Source of the DNA: Kumtagia ephedrae
GTDB lineage: Bacteria > Pseudomonadota > Alphaproteobacteria > Rhizobiales > Rhizobiaceae
Assembly: GCF_003012745.1 (NCBI RefSeq)
Contig: NZ_PXYK01000022.1
Location: 54,006 to 118,005 of the forward strand
Direction: 5' to 3'
Length of the DNA stretch: 64,000 nucleotides
Part shown: one piece after another, positions 1-10,125 of the stretch
Position numbering within the stretch: position 1 is the stretch's first letter
Layout: each line of letters starts with the position of its first letter
Notes under the pieces: model-generated
What the model was told of the DNA's origin: nothing
The model's input: the letters and a program-made list of their open reading frames with translations, nothing else
The model's database searches: none
Position numbers and translations under genes: made by a program

Positions 1-1338
1 CCAAGCTACAACGTACGCAAATGTAAAAGCCTTTTGGATGCCGGCCGACAGGTATGGGAAGGCAACATCACCATACGGCATTCGGACAGTTGGCAGCTCT
101 CGCGTATCGGTACGGATACGTCCGGGGGGTCCAAGCCTGAGGTGCCTACCTTCCGGCGGTGAGAGGGCTCGGAGTGCGGCCTCGAATACTTCTCGTCTTT
201 TTGGGTATCGTTCAGGCAAGAGCTGCCAAAATACTACGTCTTGTAGCAATCCATTCGACGCGCGTCTTGATACACCGTCAGAGCTTGTTGTCTTAAGTCC
301 ATCGAGGAGTTGCTCTCGGCCTAGTCTAATAACTTCATTGCCACTTAGAGCACTAGAATAATGCCGTGGTATAAATATATTAACACCACCATCAAACGAG
401 AAGTATAGCGCCACGCTGCTAAGATCTGCGTTTGGGCGCTGCCAGCTACCGTCAACCTTATTGTAAGGAACAAGGGCCGTTGATCCTCTGGTCAAAGTTC
501 TGTTTAGGTCAAATTCGATCTCTGATCGCTGTTCCATAATTTGTGGTTCCGCTCGATGTGCGGCCCAACTGCCAGTCAGCGACCACCACACAAGCTCTAA
601 CAACAACGTTTTGCCCAAGCTATTGTCGCCAGCAATTACGTTGAGGCGGGGCGACGCTGGATAGGTGGCGTCTTGAAATGGTCCAACATTTCGCACTGAG
701 AGTCGACGCAATGACACGGCTCTGTCCGACACTTGTTCGGTGGGATAGCCTATGTAAGAGAGCAACTCGTTTTCTGATACTGGCTGCTGAGATAACCCAA
801 TGTCGCGTATCGATGTGTTATCAAATAACGTTTCAATTTCCTCATCCAAAAGATTGAAGTAGCTAACAAACGTTCTTATAATCTCGCCAGGCTCTTTTCC
901 AGATGCTGCTTGAATATTTACATTTCTGCAATACCAAACGGCCATATCAAAAAGGGGTATCTTTTCAGATCGATTTGATTCCCTCAAGAAACTAAGCTCT
1001 TGAACATAGTTTTGCGTCCATCCCCAACCATGCGTATCTGGATCACGCACAAAGGCGGCAGAAAATGTGTCCGCGATAACACGCTGGAGTGAGGTGCTGT
1101 CGTACCGCTCGCTGACCCACTGCTTGGAACTCTTGAACGGGTTATAGAACCCTTTAACGCCTTTAAAGCGAAAGTAGGGTTCAAGGATTGAGTCCCGAAT
1201 GAACGAGTAGCGAAATTCCTGAGTCGTACCAATAGGCAGGCTGGCCAGCTTAAATCCTAAAAAAGCATACCCGAAGAATGGATGCACCCCGGACAGACGT
1301 TCAACCGAAGTTACAACCTGCGACAACGATGGATACAT
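1..1338 (-). CDS. AAA/ABC-type ATPase, partial (runs off left edge)
   Basis: An uninterrupted minus-strand frame starts with ATG at 1338 and reaches the window edge without a stop, so at least 446 residues are encoded. Walker A GDNSLGKT lies at residues 237-244, preceded by a strand reading LRRLSVRNVGPF, typical of RecF/AAA_15/AAA_21-like ATPases. An ABC-like signature LSAGIQK follows near residue 430, in the same frame. The first 220 or so residues match no domain I recognise. The start is one base after the methyltransferase stop (TGA-G-ATG), so the two genes are probably translationally coupled. GC content is clearly below that of lepA and the rest of the window, suggesting horizontal acquisition. 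Such ATPases often power restriction or anti-phage systems; the actual role is inference. Walker B and the C-terminus lie outside the window. Confidence 0.85.
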   Translation of the reverse strand, partial: MYPSLSQVVTSVERLSGVHPFFGYAFLGFKLASLPIGTTQEFRYSFIRDSILEPYFRFKGVKGFYNPFKSSKQWVSERYDSTSLQRVIADTFSAAFVRDPDTHGWGWTQNYVQELSFLRESNRSEKIPLFDMAVWYCRNVNIQAASGKEPGEIIRTFVSYFNLLDEEIETLFDNTSIRDIGLSQQPVSENELLSYIGYPTEQVSDRAVSLRRLSVRNVGPFQDATYPASPRLNVIAGDNSLGKTLLLELVWWSLTGSWAAHRAEPQIMEQRSEIEFDLNRTLTRGSTALVPYNKVDGSWQRPNADLSSVALYFSFDGGVNIFIPRHYSSALSGNEVIRLGREQLLDGLKTTSSDGVSRRASNGLLQDVVFWQLLPERYPKRREVFEAALRALSPPEGRHLRLGPPGRIRTDTRELPTVRMPYGDVAFPYLSAGIQKAFTFAYVVAW

Positions 1339-1339
1339 C

Positions 1340-2167
1340 TCAGATCGCCCCGAGCCTTTTGGCTGAGAACTCACAAAATTGATAGTTTAGGTCAATACCA
1401 AAGGCTGGCCGCTCGGCGTTAACCGCGGCGGTGAGCGTCGTACCAGTGCCAGCAAAGGGATCTAGTACTTCATCACCTTTCTCCGTCGAGCAATCGATGG
1501 CCTTTCGTGCCAAAGCTTCCGGAAATGCTGCATTGTGCAAACCCTTTGAAGAGTTTGGCTTTACAGGTATGCGCCAAACATCCTCGCTTCCACCCAATGC
1601 GGTCCTAAAAAATTTGTAGCGAGGCTTTTTTGAGAACATGAACAAGAACTCGTATGAGCGCCAAGGCCGATCCTTGGCCGTAGGTTCAGGTAACCCATTT
1701 GAACGCTCCCAGACAATCGGAGAACGCAAAATCCAGCCATCGGAGATCATACGCAATGCCACGCGCCAAGGAATGCCTATGGTTGTCTTCCTAGGAACGC
1801 CGAGTCCACTCGCATCAACGGCACGAAGACCGAACCGACGAGCCTTACTTTTCGCGTCAGTTCCCTTGGGGAGACCCTTTGCCGAATAGTAGGTATCTCC
1901 TAGATTGAGGAATAGTAAACCATCATCCTTGAGGACGCGCCGCACCGATTTCATCGAATCTGCTATAGCTTCAACGTATCCATCAATGGTCGGCTCAAGG
2001 CCTATTTGGCCATCAACTTTATAGTCTCGCTGCCAATAGTACGGTGGCGAAGTTACTACGCACTGAAAACGATTTTTATCTAGATTTGCGAGCACCTCAT
2101 TTATGTCACCTCTATGAACACGCCAAGGGATAGCTTTCTTTGTTTCGCCTAACCATTCGGTGATCAT
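1340..2167 (-). CDS. Beta-class DNA methyltransferase (N4-cytosine or N6-adenine)
   Basis: The 275-residue protein has the catalytic motif TSPPY at residues 39-43 and the SAM-binding motif FAGTGTT at 238-244. Catalytic motif first and SAM motif last is the permuted beta-class order of exocyclic-amino methyltransferases; SPPY rather than DPPY favours N4-cytosine, but N6-adenine is not excluded. ATG at 2167 is chosen because it lies 11 bases past the lepA stop; the frame stays open further upstream only as antisense of lepA. The ATPase gene begins one base after its stop. Base composition is low-GC like the ATPase and unlike lepA. No endonuclease is visible in the window, so it may be an orphan, or its partner may lie to the left. 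Confidence 0.88.
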   Translation of the reverse strand: MITEWLGETKKAIPWRVHRGDINEVLANLDKNRFQCVVTSPPYYWQRDYKVDGQIGLEPTIDGYVEAIADSMKSVRRVLKDDGLLFLNLGDTYYSAKGLPKGTDAKSKARRFGLRAVDASGLGVPRKTTIGIPWRVALRMISDGWILRSPIVWERSNGLPEPTAKDRPWRSYEFLFMFSKKPRYKFFRTALGGSEDVWRIPVKPNSSKGLHNAAFPEALARKAIDCSTEKGDEVLDPFAGTGTTLTAAVNAERPAFGIDLNYQFCEFSAKRLGAI

Positions 2168-2178
2168 GATCTCAGCAC

Positions 2179-3993
<1,815 letters not shown>

Positions 3994-4138
3994 GGTCCGC
4001 GCCTATAACGCATTCGCGCGGAAAGGGAACAGGCTGTTTTGCCGCCGGGCTGCGGGATCGCGCGGGTTTCGGGCGTTTGCGCCCGCCCGGTGGCTGCGGC
4101 CCCTTCCCTTTTGCGCGCCGTCGCGGCATGTCTGGTGC

Positions 4139-4576
4139 ATGAACCCTGACGATCCCATCCAGATCGCCGACGGCGTCGTCATCCATGCCGATGACCTCGC
4201 GGAGACTTTCATCCGCGCGTCCGGGCCGGGCGGGCAGAACGTCAACAAGGTGGCGAGCGCCGTGCAGCTGCGCTTCGACGCCGCGAATGCGCGCGGCCTG
4301 CCGGAGCGCGTGCGCGAGCGGGTGCTGGCGCTGGCCGGCCAGCGCGCCACCAAGAACGGCGTGGTGGTCATCGAGGCCGACCGCTTCCGCACCCAGGAGC
4401 GCAACCGGATCGACGCCCGCCAGCGCCTGGCGGCGCTGGTCGCCAAGGCCGCCGAGCCGCCGCCGCCGCCACGCAAGAAGACAAGGCCGTCGAAGGGCGC
4501 GGTCGAGCGCCGGCTGAAATCCAAGGCCGGCCGCTCCACGGTGAAGCGGCTGCGCGGCAGGGTCAGCGACGACTGA
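4139..4576 (+). CDS. arfB: Ribosome-rescue peptidyl-tRNA hydrolase ArfB
   Basis: This codon-independent release factor frees ribosomes stalled on truncated mRNA by hydrolysing peptidyl-tRNA. The 145-residue protein has the catalytic GGQ motif at residues 31-33 in the context SGPGGQNVNK. Its strongly basic C-terminal tail, rich in Lys, Arg and Pro from about residue 108, fits the tail that ArfB threads into the empty mRNA channel. ATG at 4139 is used because homologues begin shortly before the strand leading to the GGQ loop; the frame is open upstream but that part overlaps the lepA start region. It is divergent from lepA, another ribosome-associated gene. Confidence 0.95.
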   Translation: MNPDDPIQIADGVVIHADDLAETFIRASGPGGQNVNKVASAVQLRFDAANARGLPERVRERVLALAGQRATKNGVVVIEADRFRTQERNRIDARQRLAALVAKAAEPPPPPRKKTRPSKGAVERRLKSKAGRSTVKRLRGRVSDD

Positions 4577-4764
4577 GCCGCCGCCCGGGCGCGATCGCTT
4601 CGGCGCGGATGCGTGGATGACGAGGCTGCATATTGGGGAGGGGCGGCTCCGAACGCGGCGGGAAATTAAACATCCGGGCAGTCGGCGGGTGCGCCGGGCT
4701 TTTCATCCCGGCGATTTCAGGGCAGATTCCGTAGGCAATGCAACGGCTAGGGAGTGCCACGGCC

Positions 4765-5283
4765 ATGGGTATGTTCGACTTCATGAAGAGCGTCGGCAAG
4801 AAGCTGGGCTTCGGCGAGGATGACGACGATGCCGCCAAGACCGAGGCGCTGAAGAAAGAACTGCAATCGCACAATCTCGGCACCGACAAGGTCGATGTCG
4901 CCGTGAAGGGCGACAAGGTGGTGCTGAAGGGCGTGGTCAAGGACCAGTCGGCTTTCGAGAAGGCGGTCATCGCCGTGGGCAATACGCTCGGGGTCTCGTC
5001 GGTCGAAGCCGACGAGCTCAAGGTGGTGGCGCCGGAGTCCGGGCTGAAGCTGGAAAGCACCGACATGACGGCGCTGGTCAAGGCGGCGACGCCGGCCAAG
5101 GCGCCGGTGTTCTATACGGTGAAGAAGGGCGACAACCTCTGGAAGATCGCCGAGGCGCAGTACGGCAAGGGCAAGGGCGCCAAGAACACCATCATCTTCG
5201 ACGCCAACAAGCCGATGCTGACGCATCCGGACAAGATCTATCCGGGCCAGGTGCTGCGCATCCCGGACATTGAGACGGCCTGA
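4765..5283 (+). CDS. lysM: BON and LysM domain protein (Kbp/YgaU-like)
   Basis: The 172-residue protein has an acidic N-terminal segment with DDDD, a BON domain over about residues 45-105, and a C-terminal LysM domain (FYTVKKGDNLWKIA start, YPGQVLRIP end) over about 118-168. This matches E. coli YgaU/Kbp, a cytoplasmic potassium-binding protein, and related rhizobial peptidoglycan-binding proteins. There is no signal peptide, so a cytoplasmic place is likely. ATG at 4765 is preferred over an upstream in-frame start because GGAG lies about 11 bases before it and the protein then begins MGMFDFMK as in homologues. A GC-rich hairpin follows the stop. Confidence 0.93.
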   Translation: MGMFDFMKSVGKKLGFGEDDDDAAKTEALKKELQSHNLGTDKVDVAVKGDKVVLKGVVKDQSAFEKAVIAVGNTLGVSSVEADELKVVAPESGLKLESTDMTALVKAATPAKAPVFYTVKKGDNLWKIAEAQYGKGKGAKNTIIFDANKPMLTHPDKIYPGQVLRIPDIETA

Positions 5284-5298
5284 GCTTCGGACGAACGA

Positions 5299-5322
5299 GC
5301 GGCGGGTGCATGACCCCGCCGC
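5299..5322 (+). terminator. GC-rich hairpin after the lysM gene
   Basis: A perfect 8-bp inverted repeat, GCGGCGGG (5299-5306) and CCCGCCGC (5315-5322), with an 8-base loop starts 16 bases after the LysM stop. No T-run follows, so it would be an imperfect intrinsic terminator or an mRNA-stabilising hairpin. Confidence 0.4.
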
Positions 5323-5353
5323 CTTCCGGCAAGGGTGAGGCCGCAGAACCTAT

Positions 5354-5707
5354 GTGAGCACAATGGTTGCCAGCACAGCCGCGATGCTCGATCGATGGCT
5401 GGAGGACAATTCCGGTCGTCTTGCCGGCAGATTCCAGCCGCAACGGATCGGCAACTGGACGCTTTGCGACCAGCAGGGCATTGCGCTGGACCTTGACGGA
5501 GAGCTCGTAATGGGGCGTGTGACGGTCTGGCCGGAAATGGTCTCGGAGATCGAGGCGCTGGCCGTACAAACGGAAGAAACGCTTTTCTGTTGGTCGTACA
5601 TGCCAATGTCGACAGCGCTGCTCGACGAATGGCTGTCGGGACTCGAATTCCATTCGGGACTAGGCGATTGCCCGGCGCCCGCGCGGCATCGGAGCGGCGT
5701 TGTCTAA
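5354..5707 (+). CDS. Small hypothetical protein
   Basis: I do not recognise this 117-residue product (114 residues if ATG 5363 is the start rather than GTG 5354). It is acidic and tryptophan-rich (LDRWLED, GNWTLC, VTVWPEM, FCWSYM), without a signal peptide or membrane segment. The amino-acid pattern looks like a folded protein rather than a shadow frame. Its layout, with short strands each ending in Trp, faintly recalls small immunity proteins of polymorphic toxins, but no toxin gene is adjacent. It sits between the LysM gene and alkB on the same strand. Confidence 0.55.
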   Translation: MSTMVASTAAMLDRWLEDNSGRLAGRFQPQRIGNWTLCDQQGIALDLDGELVMGRVTVWPEMVSEIEALAVQTEETLFCWSYMPMSTALLDEWLSGLEFHSGLGDCPAPARHRSGVV

Positions 5708-5758
5708 CCGAGCATAGGCAGGCGATCCGATTCTATGCCGATCTAACGAGGAAGCGAT

Positions 5759-6394
5759 ATGCTCGTCCTGCCAGCGGGCGTCAGGCACATGCCGGGCTAT
5801 TTCGACCGGGAGGCCCAGCAGTATCTGGTCGAGGCGATCCGCGAGGTAGTGCGCGGCGCCCCGCTCTACACGCCGGCCATGCCGAAGAGCGGCAAGGAGA
5901 TGAGCGTGCGCATGACCAATTGCGGCGCGCTCGGCTGGGTGACCGACAAGCAGCGCGGCTATCGCTACCAGGCGACCCATCCGGTCACCGGCGAACCGTG
6001 GCCGGCAATCCCCGAACGGCTGCTTTCGCTGTGGAGGGACGTCGCGGACTATCCGCATCCGCCGGAAGCCTGCCTCGTCAACTTCTATTCCGGAACCGCG
6101 AAAATGGGCCTGCACCAGGATCGTGACGAGAGGGATTTCGCTGCGCCGGTGGTGTCGGTGTCGCTCGGGGACGCCTGCCTGTTCCGCGTCGGCCAGACGA
6201 CGCGCAACGGGCCGACGGAATCGTTGCGGCTGGAGAGCGGCGACGTGGTCGTGCTCGGCGGCGAAGGCCGGCTCTGCTTCCACGGCGTCGACCGTGTCTA
6301 TCCGGACACGTCGACGCTGCTGCCGAAGGGCGGCCGCATCAATCTCACGCTGCGGCGGGTGACGGTGCCGAGGCGGGCCGAAGCTCCGGCGTGA
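5759..6394 (+). CDS. alkB: Alpha-ketoglutarate-dependent DNA/RNA demethylase AlkB
   Basis: This Fe(II)/2-oxoglutarate dioxygenase oxidatively removes methyl groups from 1-methyladenine and 3-methylcytosine. The 211-residue product has the iron-binding HxD pair as HQD (His119, Asp121), the distal His in LCFHGVDRV, and the arginines of NLTLRR near the C-terminus for 2-oxoglutarate. The substrate-lid strand NFYSGTAKMGLHQDRDE matches the E. coli AlkB pattern. It faces coaA convergently, with an 81-bp gap. I see no adaptive-response operator nearby. Confidence 0.95.
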   Translation: MLVLPAGVRHMPGYFDREAQQYLVEAIREVVRGAPLYTPAMPKSGKEMSVRMTNCGALGWVTDKQRGYRYQATHPVTGEPWPAIPERLLSLWRDVADYPHPPEACLVNFYSGTAKMGLHQDRDERDFAAPVVSVSLGDACLFRVGQTTRNGPTESLRLESGDVVVLGGEGRLCFHGVDRVYPDTSTLLPKGGRINLTLRRVTVPRRAEAPA

Positions 6395-6475
6395 GGAGCG
6401 GCTGCCTGCTTCGACGGTCGGCGCCGACGATCCACGGGCGACCGCCGGCATTATCCGTGCGGGTGCCCGCGGTCG

Positions 6476-7435
6476 CTACAGCTTGCGCAGCGCCACTTCC
6501 TCGATCAGGTGATCGGCGCCCTTGCGCAGGATCAGGTCGGCGCGCGGGCGCGTCGGCAGGATGTTCTCGCGGAGATTCTTCAGGTTGATGTTCTGCCACA
6601 GCCCCTCGGCGATGGCCTGCGCCGCATCCTCCGACAGTTGCGAGTAGCGGTGGAAGAAGGACTGCGTGTCGCGGAAGGCCGTCTCGCGCAGCCGCATGAA
6701 GCGGGCGATGTACCAGTCGTGGATCAGATTCTCGTCGGCGTCGATGAAGATCGAGAAATCGAAGAAATCCGACAGGAACGGCACGTATTTGCCGTCCTTC
6801 GGCAGGTCGCGCGGCTGCAGCACGTTGAGCCCCTCGAAGATCAGGATGTCGGGCCGGTCGATGGTGACGAACTGGCCGGGAACCACGTCGTAGGTGAGGT
6901 GCGAATAGACGGGCGCGCGCACATGGGCCTCACCCGACTTGATCGCCGACAGGAAGCGCAGCAGGCCGCCGACGTCGTAGCTGTCGGGAAAGCCCTTGCG
7001 CTCCATCAGCCCCTCGCGGCGCAGCACCTCGTTGGGATGGAGGAAACCGTCGGTGGTGATCAGGTCGACCTTGGGGCTCGACGGCCAGCGCCGCATCAGC
7101 TCCTTGAGCAGGCGGGCGGTGGTCGACTTGCCGACCGCGACCGAGCCGGCCATGCCGATGATGAAGGGCGTCTTGCGCACCTCGCCGGCGTTGAAGAAGG
7201 ACTGGCGCTGGCGGAACAGCAACTGGCTCGTCTCGACATGGGCGGAGAGCAGCCGCGACAGCGTCAGGTAGATGCGCCGCACCTCGTCGAGGTCGACGCG
7301 GTCCTGCAGCGAGCGCAGGCGCTCGACCTCCTCGGCGGTCAGCGTCAGCGGCGTGTCGGCGCGGAACTCAGCCCATCGCTCGGCGGAAAAGAAACGGTAG
7401 GGGGAGTATTTTTCCGACCGAACGAGCTGATCCAT
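6476..7435 (-). CDS. coaA: Pantothenate kinase (type I)
   Basis: CoaA phosphorylates pantothenate with ATP, the first and rate-limiting step of coenzyme A synthesis. The 319-residue length is typical. The P-loop GSVAVGKST lies near residue 100 in the type I context [19 protein letters not shown]. Conserved YSHLTYDVV and IFEGLNVLQ segments support substrate binding and the kinase core, and the C-terminus reads [13 protein letters not shown]. It lies downstream of hisE on the same strand, a standard rhizobial arrangement, but a RIME-like palindrome separates them, so it may have its own promoter or be partly uncoupled. Confidence 0.97.
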   Translation of the reverse strand: MDQLVRSEKYSPYRFFSAERWAEFRADTPLTLTAEEVERLRSLQDRVDLDEVRRIYLTLSRLLSAHVETSQLLFRQRQSFFNAGEVRKTPFIIGMAGSVAVGKSTTARLLKELMRRWPSSPKVDLITTDGFLHPNEVLRREGLMERKGFPDSYDVGGLLRFLSAIKSGEAHVRAPVYSHLTYDVVPGQFVTIDRPDILIFEGLNVLQPRDLPKDGKYVPFLSDFFDFSIFIDADENLIHDWYIARFMRLRETAFRDTQSFFHRYSQLSEDAAQAIAEGLWQNINLKNLRENILPTRPRADLILRKGADHLIEEVALRKL

Positions 7436-7451
7436 CTGATCTCCTCGACGT

Positions 7452-7554
7452 TAGAGCGGAACGCCATCAAATGAATCGGCATTCCGCTCTATCTCTTGTT
7501 CTGCCGCATGACCTGTGTCCGGAAAGTCTGCAACTTTTCGGGATCATGCTCTAG
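7452..7554 (+). repeat. RIME-like intergenic palindromic element, copy 1
   Basis: About 103 bp made of two imperfect palindromes: the left half has arms AGAGCGGAA...TTCCGCTCT, and the right half runs from GCATGACC to GGATCATGC and ends CTAG. Copies lie near 25991, 35245 and 50003 in the same orientation. It lies between the hisE 3' end and the coaA start. The size and two-palindrome structure resemble the Rhizobium intergenic mosaic element RIME1. Confidence 0.85.
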
Positions 7555-7564
7555 GCCGCCGGCG

Positions 7565-7891
7565 CTAGGCGCCGGCGCGCGATGCCTTTTCGGCTACTCC
7601 CGAGCGGGCCGTCCGGCGCTCGAGCTCGGCAAGAACGTCGGACAGCGGCACGCCCGAAATCGCCAGCACCACCAGCAGGTGGTAGAGAAGGTCGGCGCTT
7701 TCCGAGACCAGCTCCGCGCGGTCGCCGCGGACTGCCGCGATGACTGTCTCGACCGCTTCCTCGCCCAGCTTCTTGCCGGCCCTGTCGATGCCGGCCGAAA
7801 ACAGCTTTGCCGTCCAGGAGGAGGCGGAATCGCCCTGGCTGCCGCGCTCGGCGACGATCTTCTCGAGGTCGGAAAGGCTGAACCCGCTCAT
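7565..7891 (-). CDS. hisE: Phosphoribosyl-ATP pyrophosphatase (HisE)
   Basis: HisE removes pyrophosphate from phosphoribosyl-ATP, the second step of histidine synthesis. The 108-residue protein has the family core [14 protein letters not shown] with metal-binding acidic residues and the helix [13 protein letters not shown]. As in other alphaproteobacteria it is a stand-alone protein, not fused to HisI. Start ATG 7891 is 10 bases after the hisF stop, so the two are co-transcribed. It is the last his gene of the cluster, followed by RIME copy 1 and coaA. Confidence 0.96.
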   Translation of the reverse strand: MSGFSLSDLEKIVAERGSQGDSASSWTAKLFSAGIDRAGKKLGEEAVETVIAAVRGDRAELVSESADLLYHLLVVLAISGVPLSDVLAELERRTARSGVAEKASRAGA

Positions 7892-7901
7892 CGAGCGCCG
7901 T

Positions 7902-8696
7902 TTAGGCTGTCCGCGGGGCGCTGTCGAGTCGCATCGCCAGGCCGGCGTCAGCCATGTGCCGCTTGGCCTCGGCGATGGAATAGGTGCCGAAATGGAAGAT
8001 CGAGGCGGCGAGCACCGCGGTGGCATGGCCGTCGCGGATGCCTGCGACCAGATGGTCGAGCGTGCCGACGCCGCCGGAGGCGATGACCGGCGCGCGCACC
8101 GCGTCGGCCACGGCGCGCGTCAGCGCGATGTCGTAGCCGGCCTTGGTGCCGTCGCGATCCATGGAAGTGAGCAGGATCTCGCCGGCGCCGCGATCGACCA
8201 CCTTGCGCGCGAATTCGACGGCGTCGATGCCGGTTTTCTCGCGGCCGCCATGGGTGAAGATCTCCCAGCGGCCGGCCTCGCCGGGCGCGGAAACCTTCTT
8301 GGCGTCGATCGCCACGACGATGCACTGGTTGCCGAACTTGTCGGCGGCCTCGGCGACGAAATCCGGGTTCTTCACCGCCGCCGTGTTGATCGACACCTTG
8401 TCGGCGCCGGCCAGAAGCAGTTTTCGGATGTCAGCGACCTGGCGCACGCCGCCGCCGACGGTGAGCGGCATGAAACACTGCTCGGCGGTGCGCGCCACCA
8501 CGTCGAAGATGGTCTCGCGGTTGTCGGAGGAGGCGGTGATGTCGAGGAAGCACAGCTCGTCGGCGCCGGCGGCGTCATAGGCGCGCGCCGCCTCGACCGG
8601 ATCGCCGGCGTCGATCAGGTCGACGAAGTTGACGCCCTTGACGACGCGGCCGTCCTTCACGTCGAGGCAGGGAATGACACGGGATTTCAGGGTCAT
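7902..8696 (-). CDS. hisF: Imidazole glycerol phosphate synthase cyclase subunit (HisF)
   Basis: HisF pairs with HisH to turn PRFAR and ammonia into imidazole glycerol phosphate and AICAR. The 264-residue TIM barrel begins [21 protein letters not shown], with catalytic Asp in CLDVKDG and the second catalytic Asp in [11 protein letters not shown]. Phosphate-binding segments VGGGVR and ASGGVG are present. ATG 8696 fits the family N-terminus exactly. Upstream by 8 bases is a Uma2 gene, which with an arginase-family gene interrupts the usual hisA-hisF adjacency. Confidence 0.98.
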   Translation of the reverse strand: MTLKSRVIPCLDVKDGRVVKGVNFVDLIDAGDPVEAARAYDAAGADELCFLDITASSDNRETIFDVVARTAEQCFMPLTVGGGVRQVADIRKLLLAGADKVSINTAAVKNPDFVAEAADKFGNQCIVVAIDAKKVSAPGEAGRWEIFTHGGREKTGIDAVEFARKVVDRGAGEILLTSMDRDGTKAGYDIALTRAVADAVRAPVIASGGVGTLDHLVAGIRDGHATAVLAASIFHFGTYSIAEAKRHMADAGLAMRLDSAPRTA

Positions 8697-8704
8697 GCGG
8701 GAGC

Positions 8705-9265
8705 TCAGCCTTCGATGCCGGCGTAGAGTTCGGATAGTTGAAGCGTGATGCCCAGTCCGGCCAGCGACACGGTCTCGCCACGGCCTTCGATCATGTCCGG
8801 CTCGGTCCAGGCGCCGTCGTCGGCGCGCGACCAGAGCCACAGTCGCGGCTCGTCCTGTGCGAGAACGAGATAGTGGCGCAACGAAGCCAATGCCAAATAG
8901 TCGCTGGCCTTAGTTCCGAAATCCTCTGCCACGCTGGCCGGCGACAGGATTTCCGCCACCAGAAGAGGTGCTGAGGTCGCCAGCGCCTTGCCGTCCCCTG
9001 CGGTCGGTTCTACCAGAACGTCGGGATAACGGACGCCATCTCGAGTCCGCACGCCGAAATCCGTTGCACCGATGTCGTAGGCTTCCAGGCCAAGCTGCAA
9101 CACCAGTTGATGGGTGAGCCGGGTGGCAATACGCCAATGGTTCCTGGTGACGTTAATCATCATTTCGACCACCCTCCCCCTTACGAATTCGCGCTTGCCC
9201 TCGCGCCCCTCGTTCCAGCGCAGGAATTCGTCCGCCGTGGTCGGAAGTTTCGACTGGATGTTCAT
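8705..9265 (-). CDS. Uma2 family protein (DUF820, PD-(D/E)XK fold)
   Basis: The 186-residue protein matches the Uma2/DUF820 family, predicted restriction-endonuclease-fold proteins of unknown role. Visible marks are the N-terminal TADEFLRW and [13 protein letters not shown], the metal-site Asp of [10 protein letters not shown], the EILSP motif near the centre, and the [23 protein letters not shown] helix. It lies 8 bases before hisF and 12 bases after the arginase-family gene, so it would be co-transcribed with his genes. Its sequence is slightly AT-richer than theirs, suggesting a later insertion. A broken relative lies at 62499-63044. Confidence 0.9.
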   Translation of the reverse strand: MNIQSKLPTTADEFLRWNEGREGKREFVRGRVVEMMINVTRNHWRIATRLTHQLVLQLGLEAYDIGATDFGVRTRDGVRYPDVLVEPTAGDGKALATSAPLLVAEILSPASVAEDFGTKASDYLALASLRHYLVLAQDEPRLWLWSRADDGAWTEPDMIEGRGETVSLAGLGITLQLSELYAGIEG

Positions 9266-9277
9266 GGGGTCAGATTA

Positions 9278-10114
9278 TCAAATCCGCTCCAGCGCGGCGA
9301 GCAGTTCGTTGAGCAGTTCGCCGACCAGCGGCGGCACCTCGGCCTTGGGATCATAGGCCGGGTCGTAGGCGGAGATGGTGACGCCGGCGACCGGGATCGA
9401 CCTGGCTACGCCGCAGGCCATGCGCCGCAGCTCCTCCGGGCTTGGGCCGCCCGGCGTCGCGTAGCGGTTCGCCTGCAGAAGCGCCGGGTCGTGCACGTCG
9501 AGGTCGAGATGCAGATGCGCCTTGGTCGCGCCGGCTGCCTTGAGCTTCTCCACCTGGGCGACCGCATCGCCGCATGGGGCCCTCAGGATGGGCAGGCTCT
9601 CCAGCAGCCGTTTTTCGTCGGGATCGAGGTCGCGGGCGTCGACCAGCAGGCAGCGCGCCGGGTCGATCGTGTGGAATCCGGGGATCGATGCGGTGAGAGG
9701 ACGCCAGCACAGGCCGAGCACCGTCGCCAGAGCCATGCCGTCGAGATAGCCCCAGGTCGAGGTCTCCGGCGTGTTGATGTCGCCGTGCTGGTCGGCCCAG
9801 ACGATCGCATCCGCCCCCTCCCCGGCCACCGCGCCGGCGGCCGTCAGGCAATTGCCGGCCAGCACCACCGGAAAACGGCCTGCGGCGATGCTCTCGCGGA
9901 CCTTTTCGGCCACCGCGCGGCAGACGGCGAAGCCGGTGGTGATCTCGCGGCCCTGCGCGTCGCCCACCTCGCCGATGTCCTCGACCGCCACGTCGTGACC
10001 GTTGAGGGTGAGCGCCTCGACCAGCCCGCCGGCCAGGATCGCTTCCGGGCCGAGGCCCATGCCGGCATGATGGTGACCGCTGTCGTAGGGCGCCAGAACG
10101 AGCGTAAGCCGCAT
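9278..10114 (-). CDS. Arginase/agmatinase superfamily protein
   Basis: The 278-residue protein has the ureohydrolase fold. Metal-binding motifs are visible as ADQHGDIN (DxHxD type) and DLDVHDP (DxDxxDP type). The first metal motif, GGDHS in true arginases, is GNCLTA here, so one metal-binding His is missing; a GNC variant occurs in some uncharacterised arginase-like families. Hydrolysis of a guanidino or formimino compound is possible, but no substrate can be assigned. It sits in the his cluster between hisA (11 bases) and Uma2 (12 bases). Formiminoglutamate hydrolysis would link to histidine degradation, but no hut gene is present. Confidence 0.85.
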   Translation of the reverse strand: MRLTLVLAPYDSGHHHAGMGLGPEAILAGGLVEALTLNGHDVAVEDIGEVGDAQGREITTGFAVCRAVAEKVRESIAAGRFPVVLAGNCLTAAGAVAGEGADAIVWADQHGDINTPETSTWGYLDGMALATVLGLCWRPLTASIPGFHTIDPARCLLVDARDLDPDEKRLLESLPILRAPCGDAVAQVEKLKAAGATKAHLHLDLDVHDPALLQANRYATPGGPSPEELRRMACGVARSIPVAGVTISAYDPAYDPKAEVPPLVGELLNELLAALERI

Positions 10115-10125
10115 CAGACTGTCTC

